From Lumbricus rubellus (taxonomy: Eukaryota; Annelida; Clitellata; Crassiclitellata; Lumbricidae), in contig OX243822.1 of the NCBI GenBank assembly GCA_945859605.1, positions 6,036,400-6,100,399 of the forward strand: DNA of 64,000 nucleotides, given 5' to 3'. Numbering within the stretch: position 1 is the first letter of the stretch; each line of letters begins with the position of its first letter. The position numbers were made by a program, and so were the translations under genes. The notes below the pieces were generated by a model. The model worked only from the letters and a program-made list of their open reading frames with translations. It was not told the origin of the DNA and did no database searches. This document shows, one piece after another, positions 17,437 to 28,459 of the stretch.

Positions 17437-17918
17437 CAAAGACGATTATAAACCAACGGTGTAAAATCGTTTGCGATATTGTAATCCCGTGCAACTCATG
17501 CCCTTACATCACACAGGCATGAGTTGCCATTGCATTGACAATTAACGACGATGATCTCGTTGTCGATCAAACTAACATCACACGGGGGTGAGTTGCCATT
17601 GCGCCGACGACGAACGACGATGGTCTCGCGTGGACCTTGTTGTCGATCCGGCCGTGGATACTTGCATGGGCATTCATCGTCGTGGCATTCGCGGTTGTGG
17701 GAGTCAATTACAACAATCAACTCCGATCTCCGCAGTCTTGTATTACATCCAACCAAGCCGAGCTGCCTGGCGATTTTTTGTAATTCAGTTTTAGTTTTAT
17801 TCGGGTAAACCATTTTTATTGGAATATCTTGTCTTTATACCGAGCTGGATATTCCATGAATTTGAAAAAGTAAGGCTGTACTGGTCGAATGAGTCAAAGT
17901 GCTACATCCTGTTCTACT
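17437..17918 (-). repeat. Polinton right terminal inverted repeat (482 bp)
   Basis: Inverted partner of 1765-2246, equal in length and ending ...CATCCTGTTCTACT directly before the second TCTCAA. An in-frame ATG at 17889 within it could start translation into the 3' half of the host gene. Confidence 0.95.
17496..17813 (-). CDS. TIR-encoded SAP/Rho_N-like small protein, right copy (105 aa)
   Basis: Counterpart of the ORF at 1870-2187, with the same length, the same helical unit (TELQKIARQLGLVG ... RSELIVVI) and the same Cys-rich tail. About ten residues differ between copies (for example CHDDECPC here against CCYDECPC), yet neither has a stop, which hints that the ORF has been kept open. The encoded protein is not known to me as a named family. 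Confidence 0.65.
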   Translation of the reverse strand: MVYPNKTKTELQKIARQLGLVGCNTRLRRSELIVVIDSHNRECHDDECPCKYPRPDRQQGPRETIVVRRRRNGNSPPCDVSLIDNEIIVVNCQCNGNSCLCDVRA

Positions 17919-17924
17919 TCTCAA
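17919..17924. repeat. Target site duplication, right (TCTCAA)
   Basis: Second copy of the 6-bp duplication. It restores the host codons for Ser-Gln, and the downstream reading frame (RRRETQDSVISVLLKAKADV) continues in phase with the left half. Confidence 0.95.
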
Positions 17925-20582
17925 CGTAGAAGAGAGACTCAAGACAGTGTCATCTCAGTACTACTGAAAGCTAAAGCAGATGTCAATCAACAGGACTGCG
18001 AAGGCATGACGTCACTCATGATAGCTTCTGAAAACGGTTGTCACCATTTGGTTGTGATATTGCTGGATTTGAATTTATTCAAATTTGACTTGAATGTAAA
18101 AGATAAATATGGAGAAACTGCATTGACAAAAGCGGCCAGGATGCATCATACAGGCATCGTGAAAGCTTTACTGAATTCTGGGGCACGTGGTGACCTGGAA
18201 GATCATCGCGGATTTACAGCTCTACACTCGGCCCTGCATGACCCAAATGAATTCAAAAGTCTATTAAAACTATCTAAATATGGGTCGAAGGATGCTGAAC
18301 ATATAAATATTAACAGAAATGAAAAAGTTTTGCGCAAGTCTAAAAACAGAACTTTCGTTAGAATGAAAAATAGTTCAAATGGTGATCAGCACGGCAAGAA
18401 GAATCTTAAGAATACCATAATAGCGATTCTCACACGCAAAGGACTTCAGTTTCAAACTTTGGATTTTGCAAAGCATACACCGTTTCATTTCTCGGTGAAA
18501 TCTGAAATTGAGTCCACCAGAAGTGAGCCGAAAGTGCAGAAGAAACTTTATAAAATTATAAATAGAAACATTGTTCATAAAAAACGGCCATTCCAACTGG
18601 ACAAAGTAGACAGCCTATGGTCGCATGATCCGAGATGGCGACAGAAATCTCCATTGTTCTGGTTGGCCGCTCTTTGCATCGTGACAGCAGAACAGGGAAG
18701 CATTCAACCAGCAGTAACTGTTGTAGAGAGAATCGCGAGTCTTCGAGATAATAAGGGAAGAACTGTACTACATTATGCAGCAATTTTATCTGGATTTGGT
18801 CGATCGCCAGATGGTGGTTTAGGCCTAGTCTTCAAATCCCCAGAGCTCTTCAAAACTCTGTTGAAGTCGGGTTGCGAAATTGATGCCCAGGACATCTACA
18901 GACGAACACCCTTGCACTACCTGGATGCATCAAACAAAAACCTGCTGCTTAGACTTGTCGAACTCATAGGAATGAAGACAGCCACATGTACAGCGGATCA
19001 ATGGTTGACTTTTGGAGACAAATTAGAAAGGAAAGATATTGACGACAAGACGGTAACGGAATTGTGGAGTTTGAGGGATGCTGGACGAAGACGAAATAAA
19101 ATCAGAAGCGACTTTCGTAAAGCACTTACAGCTGCTGACCTTGGTACCAAAAGTTTTGATAATGACACAATGCGCATATTCAAAGGGGGCAGGAATAATT
19201 TTCAGACGGGTATTTCATGGACCATTTGGAGCAGCGATATCGCTGACTATGCATATCGAAATGCCTTGACATCAGATCTCACAAGGGAAATGCGTCGTTT
19301 CATTGAAAGGCTGGCAAAAGCAATCGAAAGAGAGGAGCCATGGTTTAAATGCAAACCTGTGTTAGTGGGAAGTGCCTTTGAAGGAACGAAAATCGACTCA
19401 CCAGATGAATTCGACTTTGATTTCATTCTCACCACATTTAGCGACTTAGTCGAAGTCATTGCGTCAGCGGTTGCTCCAGATGGTTTTGTTCATCTGAAGA
19501 AAAAGTCAGATGTTACTCTGCCAGAAGCTGATGAAAAAAGGTTCTTTGATAAAGAAGGGATCCTCAAGACAAACGAAATTAATTGCAGGTTACAAATCAT
19601 ACTAAGTAAAGTTCTCAGAGATCCATCTTTCTGGGACGATGAGCATCTGTTTGAATTAGCAGACTATGAAGACACACTAAAGAAGTTCGTCCGCTGCTAC
19701 GACAGACACAGGAATGGTGGCGATCAGAGTGACTTGACAGATCAGCGTTTTAATCCTGGCATATGCACAACTATACGACTTAAACAAACCCGATTACTCG
19801 AAGGACAATATCTACCGAAACATATATCACTGGATCTAGTTCCATGCATCCATGTGGACGGGTGGTGGCCAGACAAAGCAACGTCCGATATTAGTGATAT
19901 TTTGAAAGCTAAAGGGTGCAATCTGGTGTTTGATCAGCCGCAGCGTAAATATCCGTGGGTTCCATTTGGAGAGAATTACGCTAGAATCTCTTTTGCTCCA
20001 GCGGAAAGTCAAATAATCAGAGACAGTTCGCCCACAGCGAAGGCAGCCTACATGGTTTGCAAACATCTGATTAAAGACAAACCTCAAATGACTTATGTCC
20101 TGAAAACGTGTCTCTTATATTGCACAGAAGCACTAGATATTGAAAGTGAAAGGTCGCTTGATGAGAATACGAATTATGACGCGGTGACTCCAGAGAGTTT
20201 AAGTGTTTGGGTAGAGAAGATGATGCGGTGTTATCTTATGTTCTTTCTGCAAGACTTTTGTCCGTGCTACCTGATGCCATCGTTTTGTTTGCCTATCGGA
20301 GACTTCTTTAAATCCAATCACATGTCACTGCATGTAACTAACGAACATAATTACGAATTCTTGAACAAAGAGAAGCGAAGTTATCGTTGCCCGGTTCGCG
20401 AAGTCTACACTGACAACATCGACCTGTTTAGAAGAGTTTGTACCGGTACGAGCACAGTGATCCGTCTTCCAAAACCACAACCCTTTTGGGAAGACTTCAA
20501 TCGATATGAACTTATATTATCAGAGCTCAAAAACGAGAGTAGCCTAAGGAGAACAGAAAGTGAGGTCATGATGAAGAAGTAG
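17919..20582 (+). pseudogene. Gene 1, 3' half: ankyrin repeats plus cGAS/Mab-21-like nucleotidyltransferase
   Basis: Continuation of the gene broken at 1764. Ankyrin units come first (VISVLLKAKADVNQQDCEG, YGETALTKAARMHHTGIVKA, RGFTALHSALHD, GRTVLHYAAIL, RRTPLHYLDASNK). The C-terminal 400 or so residues are a cGAS/Mab-21 fold: GSAFEGTKIDSPDEFDFDF (from nt 19368) supplies the GS motif and the first two acidic residues, ISLDLVPC the third, and YARISFAPAESQ the start of the helical Mab-21 C-terminal lobe. Everything is open to 20582, and an ATG at 17889 in the transposon end is in frame, so a truncated product could still be made. Close to gene 3 throughout. Confidence 0.9.
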
Positions 20583-20765
20583 AGAATGTAAAGGAAATGA
20601 AAGAGGAGTTGACACGCTTTGAAGAAAGAGGATGAGATGGTGACAAATGACAATGACTTTTAGAAATTAACTTTGATGGAGACTAGAGTTTCTTTCTAAC
20701 TCAGACGATTTTTGTGAAACGATCACTATAAAAACACTCTTTGCATTTCTTGTTCGAACATTTAG
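20583..20765. other. 3' flank of gene 1
   Basis: Presumed 3' UTR and flank; no further feature recognised before the piggyBac-type element. Confidence 0.4.
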
Positions 20766-20769
20766 TTAA

Positions 20770-22466
20770 CCCTCAAGTGACCAACTGGGGTCCCCCGGGA
20801 CCCCAGCACTGTTTCGGCTCGTGCTACTTATTTGCTAATCAGTATGTTTTAACGACGTTTTATGAATTTGTCACTTGGACATCGCTCATTATTTACATCT
20901 AATAAAATCCGGTTTAACTTTTGCGGTTATTTTTTAAATATAAAATATCTGGTGGGGTGCCACGGGACCCCAGCCTTAGGAGGATTTTTCCTATGGAACT
21001 GAACGCTATTTTTTGAAAAGCGAGAATTTATCCAGTACGATTTAGTGCAAAAGAAGCAATACAGACAATTCTGGAATATAGTTTGGCGTTGGAAAACGCT
21101 ATAGCACGAACAATGACCATGTCCAGGACACAATTTCGTGCATCCTGGAGTACCGGTACATCGGATTTTGCAACAAGGCAATTGAGCATAAAACACTTCA
21201 TATGTCGCTGAAAGGCGTTAGGCTACCTAAGAAAAATGTTTTCTGCTCAGTATCATTTCCAAGGAATTTCTTCCTGGTAAGCTTACAAGTCTGTGAGTGG
21301 ATGATCTTACTGTGGCAGGTGTAACTTCAGGCAGCACATAAAGTTCAAACCTGCAAACTATGATATCAAGATATGGTGTGCTGTGATGCTGTCACTTCAT
21401 AACCATTGACATGCAGTATATACCCGGGCAGTGACAGAGGGAACAGCGTGAGACAAGTCAAGCAAGAGTTGTGAAACATCTTGTATCACCATTCACCATG
21501 GCGACACAGTGGCAGAAACGTTGTACCAGATAAAAAAATTCATATATAGGGAATGAAGGCCAGGCATGGGGCGCCAGGTAATTTTTTTGCATTTCATGAC
21601 CAACCTACTCTTGTTGGTTATCATTTATTCCTAAGCCAGGCACAGCTGTGCTGTTTATTCACTCTGCAGCACGATGCCACCACTTATGCCTAGATGAACA
21701 ACAAGCCAGAAGTAACCCTCCATAACAATATAACCAAAAGTGGTGTTGACAATTATTACGTATCACCGGGCTATAATGTGCACCATAAGAAGAAAGTCAA
21801 CCGTTGGTCCATGACGATGTTTTTCAACATCCTCGACATCACTGGAATTGCTTCTTACAATAATTATGTGTCTCAGTAATAATAATCCAGATTGGAAGAT
21901 CTCGCAGAGATCATGGCGTCGACGTACCTTCTTGACAGTAATTGGATATGCCATGGTAGCACCTCATATGGCATAGCAAGCAGTGATTCATACAAACTAA
22001 GCACCAATCAGCTCTGCGATAAAGAGCTGTGGTGTAGAAATTCAATCCTGGCAGCCATGGTCAACTTCGACGTGAAACGCCGATTTAGTGTTCGCGCAGT
22101 AGTCGGGAGCGCTTCTGAGTAGTTTCAATTGACGCTGAGTAGAGCATTAATAGTCTGGCCGATTATAATTAGATGGCAATAAATACCAAAAATCGCTCAG
22201 TGTAGGGAGCTCTTGCTCAGCACTTCGACGTGAAACTTCAATTTAGTGTCCGCGCAGTAGTCGGGAGCGCTTCTGAGTAGTTATTATGATGAGCGCCATA
22301 GCAAGTTCACATCAAACAAACAATAAACTGCCATAACTTGAACTAAAGCAACATAAAATGAAGTTTCAACAAGCGAATAAAGCACTGAACGTGTTATCGA
22401 CTATTGGGGTCCCACGGGACCCCAGTTGGTCATATTAGGGAGTAAAATATGTTGGTCGCATGAGGG
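20770..22466. mobile_element. Non-autonomous piggyBac-type element, 1.7 kb
   Basis: Flanked on both sides by TTAA (20766-20769 and 22467-22470), with ends CCCTCAAGTGACCAAC and GTTGGTCGCATGAGGG, which fits piggyBac TSD and CCC/GGG termini. Near each end lies a GGGGTCCC-NN-GGGACCCC palindrome (20787-20804; 22406-22423), with a third variant near 20954. No transposase ORF is present, so it would need an enzyme in trans. It contains SINE-A tail copies around 22068-22290. Confidence 0.8.
22068..22290 (+). repeat. Two SINE-A tail fragments in tandem
   Basis: The core cgcagtagtcgggagcgctt occurs twice (near 22098 and 22254), each preceded by cgacgtgaaac. It matches the 3' half of SINE-A at 62945-63155. 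The fragments lie inside the piggyBac-type element and lack the tRNA-like head. Confidence 0.65.
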
Positions 22467-22659
22467 TTAAATCGACTCTTCACATCTTACTTGTTCTATA
22501 GCGAATTATGGCACTTCCATATAGGCCTACATGCATCGATGGAGAATTTATAATCCACAGCAAAAAATCAACCACATAATTTTATTTGTCTCAGAAATTC
22601 TTTTAAAGTCCAAAACTGCTGATAAATGGTTTGATCACAGTTTAGCTACCACCAAGAAG

Positions 22660-22792
22660 CGGACTACGACGACCTCGAACAATTCTTTTGAACAACCCTT
22701 CTGACTTGACACAGCGCTCGTAAATAATCGGGTGCCCTGTGCTTGGCTTTCAAGTCGCGCTGTAGAAATTTAGAGATTACGATTACGAAGCA
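22660..22792 (+). repeat. SINE-B copy with GATTAC tail
   Basis: Matches the segments before genes 1 and 3 (cagcgctcgtaaataatcgg ... gattacgattacgaag). Comparison with the related block after gene 2 (35395-35440) shows it inserted into accaagaag/ctcaagtag, so it post-dates that duplication. Confidence 0.6.
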
Positions 22793-22794
22793 GC

Positions 22795-23040
22795 TCAGGT
22801 AGTGAAGATGTTGCGATGTTATCCGACGTTCTTTCTGTCATGTTTTGTTGCTAATCGGACACTTATGAAAATCCAACCACATGTCTTGACATGGAACTGA
22901 ATAGAATTCTTTAAATGAAGATACTAAGCAAAGTTATCGCTCACGATGCCAACTTCGAGCTTTTTATGAGAATTTACGGAGATATTTCTATTCAGAAATC
23001 TCCTCCGTTGTGTGTAAGTTTCGTTCATGATGAATTCTTT
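22795..23040 (+). pseudogene. Decayed 3'-end fragment of an ANK-cGAS-like gene
   Basis: Bases such as tgttatccgacgttctttct, atccaaccacatgtc and aaagttatcgctcacgatgc align with the last 250 bp of the intact genes (region coding CYLMFFLQDFCPCYLMPSF to FDLFRRVC). Small indels and stops break the frame. Only the extreme 3' end is present. It is related to the fragment at 35432-35690. Confidence 0.7.
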
Positions 23041-23639
23041 ATGATGCGATGTTGAGCTCGTTTTTTCACAATTAGCACTGAATTTCACAAATTATACTAT
23101 TAATATTTTAAAAAATATATTTAACTAGATAAGGATATTAATCATTGTTTATATTGACGATTTTGTTTATGAATTGATCATGCATCCTGCGATTTTAACC
23201 CCATAGTGAACTCAATGTTTTTGTATAGGCTATCATACTAAATTAATGATGATCAACTCATTGGAATTGTTTTGGGGTTTTGTAGGCTAGAGATGTAGCA
23301 TGGGTTTCTACGTTCCAAGAAAATAAGCACAATGCAAACCACCACTCTTTCCAGCATAGGCCTATTGTTAAATCTTCATGTTTTGTTCAGTTGATATGCC
23401 TGCGTTCAGGAACTCATGCCTCTCTAGCTTCATTCACTGAGGAGTTGTAGGTAAGACTTACTCGACAAGATCCAGTTTTAACTATAATAGACCACTGTCA
23501 AGATATTTCGTTTCCGTCTATATAGTAGGCCTAACGAGGCTAGACTTGTGAACTTGGCTTGGCATCTTCCAATGAACTGCAGAAGAGAAGCTTGGGTTTC
23601 TATGTCCTTGAAAACCTTTATTTTATCTTTTAGTTCCTC
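23041..23639. repeat. Segmental-duplication block, copy 1
   Basis: Non-coding sequence that aligns with about 35691-36195 downstream of gene 2 (shared tracts include caggaactcatgcctctct and tatagaccactgtcaagat variants). No gene is seen in it. Confidence 0.6.
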
Positions 23640-23895
23640 CTACTAGAACGGCTATGGCTCAGTCCCGTTCCTTTACATTAATTGACCCCTCGCTTTGGAA
23701 CACGCTGCCTCTATCAACTCGATCTCAACTAGGCTACTTACTGGTAATCCATCATCCTCGTTTTCTGTTCTCAAAATCTATTTCTTCTCTCGTGGCCTTG
23801 TGCATTGGGAGCACCTCTGAACGGTTCTCCCCAGTAGAAGTGCTTTATAAATGTTTTTATACAATACAATACATTGGCATTAGCCAATGTAGAAC
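23640..23895 (+). mobile_element. LINE 3' end fragment
   Basis: One frame reads RSFTLIDPSLWNTLPLSTRS, the C-terminal (F/S)xxxxPxxWNxLP pattern common at the end of LINE ORF2 proteins. It is followed by gtgctttataaatgttttta and a (tacaa)n tail. The 5' part is missing, as is usual for dead LINE copies. Confidence 0.65.
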
Positions 23896-24620
23896 CTCTT
23901 GCACAAAGTGAGAACCACGATCAGTTTTGACGTGAAATTGTCAATGAACTCGCTCAACCCCTCAACCCGAAGGCATGCAACTCAGACAACATTGTTCGAA
24001 GATGCAAACCATATCAGCTCCAAGCACCGACACGGAGTCGGATCGAGTAATCACCATGCAGTGACAGGTTGGTCTGACCAAGCAAGGCCGACGGCAGGAT
24101 TTAGTTTCTGGGGGTGTTTACTCGATGATGAGCAAGCAACCGAACTAACTGACTGAGGGGTTTGGAGAAGTATCGTCAAATGAAATCTTTTCAGAATTTC
24201 AACAGTTTCCACCATATCACCATGATATTAGAATTAGATCATCGATTTGATCTAATCTTTTGTTAAATTTCACATAGAAATAAGAGCTTAAAAATGAAAT
24301 CCACCTTATATCTCACATCGTGTGTTGGTAAATCCATTATTTCATTTTTAAAGTATTTAATTTAAGGAGGCGTTCAACCACCCAAAACACCCCACCTCTA
24401 AATTCGGACTTGTGACCAAGGACTTCTGTGTAGCAGCTTTGGACACAGGTATGAGGTTAACATGTTCCAAAGACCCGAGCAGACCCATGCACTTACCCTG
24501 CACTGTGGCAGTCATGCTTCGCTAATGCCTACTTCAGTCACTCTCAATCTGCATACGAGCGTAACCTACTAGAGTAGCCTAGGCCTATATTTGAATTCAG
24601 TTGAAGCATATACAGCCTGA
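23896..24620. other. Intergenic, part of the segmental duplication
   Basis: About 23930-24000 (ctcaacccgaaggcatg ... ctcagacaacat) matches 37960-38045. Otherwise no coding or repeat feature is recognised. Confidence 0.4.
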
Positions 24621-24621
24621 G

Positions 24622-24705
24622 AAAAGGACCAGCACTTTAAATTCACGTTAAGTTGTAACGTCTCATGTTAGAACTTAGCGTGAATTGAAAGTGCTGGTCC
24701 TTTTG
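24622..24705. repeat. Near-perfect 84-bp foldback
   Basis: The arms aaaaggaccagcacttt... and ...aaagtgctggtcctttt pair over about 34 bp with two or three mismatches around an 18-base loop. It may be a minimal foldback transposon or a pre-miRNA-like hairpin; neither is shown by the sequence alone. Confidence 0.6.
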
Positions 24706-25460
24706 TGCATTCGTATCACGTAGAATAAAGTGCTTAACCTGTGGGCAGTTCTAAGATTTCAAACATGTGTGGTTCCAATCGGTTGCGAAGACAAACCCAT
24801 GATATCACCCAAAGAGACTCTTTAGCAAAATGAGTTCTACCAAACGGATTTGGTGATCAAAGATGCGCGTCGCTAAGGGACAAACACACTAGTCTTGGCA
24901 ATGCTTGGAACAGTAAACGAGTCATAGCCACTTCGGTTTATTTACTTCAGAAATGTTTATCTGCTGCATGACTTAGCCTATATTGCTCATGACAGTTCTG
25001 TACTCGCCGGTCTTCAAGTCTATGCGATCTTGAAAAAGCTGACTTTATTATGTCTACTCTTCAACGACGCTTTAGTGGATTTAGTTTTTAAAAAAACAGA
25101 GCATGACAAATTGAGTAGTAGCAGAGATTTTTGTCTAAAAGGCGACTTCTACAGAAGAGAACTCAACCTGAAATCGACTAGAATGCTTTAATAACAGGTT
25201 GTAGAAAATCATTAACTTGCTACAATTGCTTGCAAAGGCCGGGAGAAATTCCTGAGTGAGATTCCTCAGCGAAAAACTATTTCGGACGCAACGGCCATCT
25301 GTTAATTATTGTCCAGCAAAATCGTCGACCCTTGGATTCCCGTACAACAAGACAGAAGGTAGGCCTAATAGAATGTGCTTATTCGCGGCTATAGCGTCGC
25401 GTCAAGGCTAGTGCGAACGCGGGTGCAGGTCAGTGAGCTCTTGTTGGCAGAGGTGTAGGA
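24706..25460. repeat. Segmental-duplication block, continuation of copy 1
   Basis: Aligns with 38395-39345 (for example cacgtagaataaa, agagactctttagc, attgctcatga(c/t)agttctgta and ggctagtgcg in the same order). No gene is recognised. Confidence 0.65.
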
Positions 25461-25479
25461 GTATAATTATTCGATGCCG

Positions 25480-25640
25480 TGGGGCTTGAAGGTTGCGGGT
25501 TTCAATCAGCCTCATGCCGCCGCGTAGTAGGGACCCTGATCAAGTCCTTCACTTGCAATTTCTCATACGCTTCGGCGCGAAACTCCGCTTTAAAGCCCTC
25601 CCTAAAGGGCTTATTTTAACGTGCAGCTGAACACGAAGGG
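25480..25640 (+). repeat. Diverged SINE-A copy
   Basis: Contains the cgcttcggcgcgaaactccg core of SINE-A and an upstream ggttgcgggtttcaatc box-B-like tract, but the tail departs from the consensus. Confidence 0.5.
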
Positions 25641-26320
25641 TGTAGTTGAGAAAGACAGTTGTGCAGTTGAAAATCAGATCTTGGGCAGTTACTTTTAGCC
25701 TAATTGCATGAACCAACGAAAAGTTTGTGGTAAAAAGTTAGACACAAACATGATAGTAACTCAGAGTGAAAATCTATGAGGAGGATTTATTAGGGTGGTG
25801 TTTATGTTGAGGAAAAGAGTAGCTTATTGAAATTTGGCGTAAACTATAGATATGGCGATTACACATGCAATTTTGAAGTCAAGTTTAAACCCGATTTGAC
25901 TAAGGTCACCCGTGTGCATGAAGTAAGAGCGGGGGAAATGGGTGATGAGAGAAGATAAGGTTCCGCTAATAGTCACACCTACATGTACGCTGCAGACAAC
26001 AGAATTTGCATTAAAATGTATGGGTGTATGCAGATTCAAGGCCTGCTGTAGGTTGAAATCCTAATAAAGTTGCAGAGGTCTAGGGTTATCCTTCAGACCA
26101 CAATGCCAAATTCTTGGCCACCGTAACCGACTTTTGCTTGCTTTTGCAACTTGCCCTGACAAGCTGAAGCAGGAAAGTACGTAGGCCTACACAGTCAGAC
26201 AAATAAAGCAGACAGGTCTAATAAGTAATAACCACCGTAGCACCACGCCGTCTCCTCGGCTTGACCTTCCCGGATTTTGACCTGGCACATGAACGAAAAC
26301 GGCAGCTCTGGCTATTGCGG
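25641..26320. other. Intergenic, nothing recognised
   Basis: Read on both strands; only short chance ORFs and no repeat matching others in the window. Confidence 0.4.
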
Positions 26321-26324
26321 ACTT

Positions 26325-26440
26325 GATTTGATATAGCGCCGGTGAATAAGCTGGTCTCCCTGACGTGGCTTTTGTGGGTGCTGAAAAATTCTCGAAGATT
26401 TACATTACACATTACATTACAATATTATTATAACAACCCA
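26325..26440 (+). repeat. SINE-B related fragment with ACATT tail
   Basis: gtgaataagctggtctccct ... gtggcttttgtgggtgctga followed by (acatt)n. A similar piece lies at 60695-60770. Confidence 0.45.
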
Positions 26441-26673
26441 AGAACCTAACTGGAGAGAAGCGATGAGAAGAAAAGAATCAGGCATACATCCAGACTGAGC
26501 CAGCCTTTCAGTCACACAGGCTATCCGATAATTATAGTGACATGATGTAGCCTACGTTAATGCATGCTAAAACTTGTCCCCAAATTCTTCTTACTATTGG
26601 CTATCTCCATATTTCACGCACCCTTATGTGACTCTCCCAAAGTCACTATCCTCATAATCTCACAAGTAGCCTA

Positions 26674-27373
26674 TATCGCCGCCCTAGAGTTATAATGCTC
26701 TATCATAGCTTTTGGCGAAACCGAGAAAAACGACTTTAAATTTTGGTCACTGTTTTAGGCCCAAAATTATTAATTTCATTGTTTTGCAGTATAATTCTAT
26801 CATTTTTAGATTCCTGCCAGTGACTTGTTTTGAAAAAATATATATTTTGTTGAACAAAAGTAAAAAATATAGAAAAATTTAAGAAAATGCAAAAATATAT
26901 GTTATAGCAAAAAGTTTCGATCAGACATAGTAAATTTGACCACGTAAAGTAGGCTAATGCACGAAGTATTTATTCTAATCGCGTCTTCAGTATTATATTG
27001 CTCTATCATACACTGCGAGTAGCCTATGCTTTTGCTCTAACTCAGCGTAATGGTTTCGCCTATGATGATGATAGAGCATTTATACCCTGAAATTTTTTAT
27101 TCAGTGAAACTTTGCTCTATCATAGTCAAAAGCAGCCTTGTGATTGGCTGCCGACGAGTAATGATAGAGCATTATAACCCTAAGAAAGTCTAGATTGGAA
27201 ACAGTTTCGCAAGATAAAGCTTTTAAATACTGACTTATAACTAAGAAACGACCGCTTCATTCAGCTAGCTTCTTTGTCTAATGATAGAGCAAATGCTACC
27301 CTGATGAAATTGATACCAAACTCGATTTTTTCAAAAATTCATGATAGGGCATTATAACTCTCAGGCGGCGATA
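26674..27373. mobile_element. 700-bp non-autonomous TIR element with internal GATAGAGCA repeats
   Basis: The ends pair as inverted repeats (tatcgccgcc ... agttataatgctctatcat against its inverse). The motif GATAGAGCA/TGCTCTATC recurs at least six times inside in both orientations, several times within an atgatagagcattataac context. No ORF is present. The superfamily is uncertain and no clear duplication is seen at the flanks beyond a possible TA. Confidence 0.6.
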
Positions 27374-27418
27374 ATATTTGTTGTTGAAGTAGTCTCTCAC
27401 ACAGGAGCTGAGACTTAA

Positions 27419-28459
27419 CACTCGAGTGCCCAAGGTATTTTTTGGTACATGAAGGCCCAAGGGGGGGGTCCGCGCGGACCCCAGCGTTTTATGTTAATAT
27501 CTTGAGAACGGATTGGAATATCGTTACAGAGTTTAGTTCTGTGTGATCCCAAGTGAATTTGCAATCGATTGGTGTATCTTATATCACAATAACACCACCT
27601 GGTGTTAAATAATAGTGTAAAATCTCGTGATACACATTTTATGCTTGCTTGCGTTATTTACCGAAGGAAGCCTAGCGTTTTCATGCTAATATCTTGAGAA
27701 GGGATTGGAATATCGTTATAGAATTTAGTTCAGTGTAATCCCAAATGAATTTGCAATCGATGGATGTATTCTATAGCACAATAACACCACCTGGTGTAAA
27801 CTAATAGTGTAAAAATCTCGTTATACACATGTTATGCTTGCTTGCGTTATTTACCAAAGGAAGCCTATGTCTGGCGCGTCCACATGCCATTCAGCTGCTC
27901 TCATTTCCAGCTATCGAAGGACCAGTAGCATTATGGTATACTAAATCGTAATCGCAATTGTAAATTTGTGTAAATTGTTTTCGCGTAACCTTGACAGAAT
28001 GGTTGCCACCGTTTGTATGAACTGTCCTATGCCATCCGTTTTGACGCAAGCCTGTTGTATGCAATTATTGCTTTGATAGGCCTACACAGACTTGCAGAAT
28101 TTCAAATTCTATGCTGCAAACATAGGCCAAACATAGTGCTGCAATGTCAGTAATTCTAAGTTCAACAATTTGTATGAATCTTTCTTTCATATAACGTGCG
28201 CTGACCATTTATTTATTGACCAGTAACCATGCGCTTGTATGAATATCAGCCGCGTATCATGGGGTACCCTTAGTATATTCCGTGGTTGTGGGGTGCAGGG
28301 TAGGACAATACTCACGCAAAATATACCATTCTATGCCCAAATGGTTGCTCTAGGAATACCTAAAAGCATTTATGCAGATCCACAGCCTTAAAAAAGTTAT
28401 CCGGGAAAAACAGGCCTGGGGTCCGGTCGGACCCCCCCCCCCCCTTGGGCACTCGAGGG
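27419..28459. mobile_element. Second non-autonomous piggyBac-type element, 1.04 kb
   Basis: TTAA at 27415-27418 and 28460-28463; ends CACTCGAGTGCCCAAGG and CCTTGGGCACTCGAGGG. GGGGTCC/GGACCCC palindromes sit near both ends (27465-27482; 28418-28435). The interior holds a direct duplication of about 190 bp (27484-27672 and 27674-27868). No transposase is present. Confidence 0.8.

Larger units (their letters stand above)
1765..17918 (+). mobile_element. Polinton/Maverick element, 16,154 bp, complete ends
   Basis: A self-synthesizing, virus-like DNA transposon. The ends are exact: AG... on the left and ...CT on the right, 482-bp terminal inverted repeats, and a 6-bp duplication TCTCAA. It carries the Polinton hallmark genes (protein-primed DNA polymerase, chromodomain integrase, adenain-type protease, packaging ATPase, major and minor capsid proteins) plus accessory virion-type genes in three strand blocks: plus (2.3-9.1 kb), minus (9.1-15.4 kb), plus (15.4-16.9 kb). 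The copy sits in the coding sequence of a host ankyrin-cGAS-like gene. It is probably non-autonomous now, because the polymerase is frameshifted and the integrase lacks an ATG and has an unusual catalytic spacing. Confidence 0.97.
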
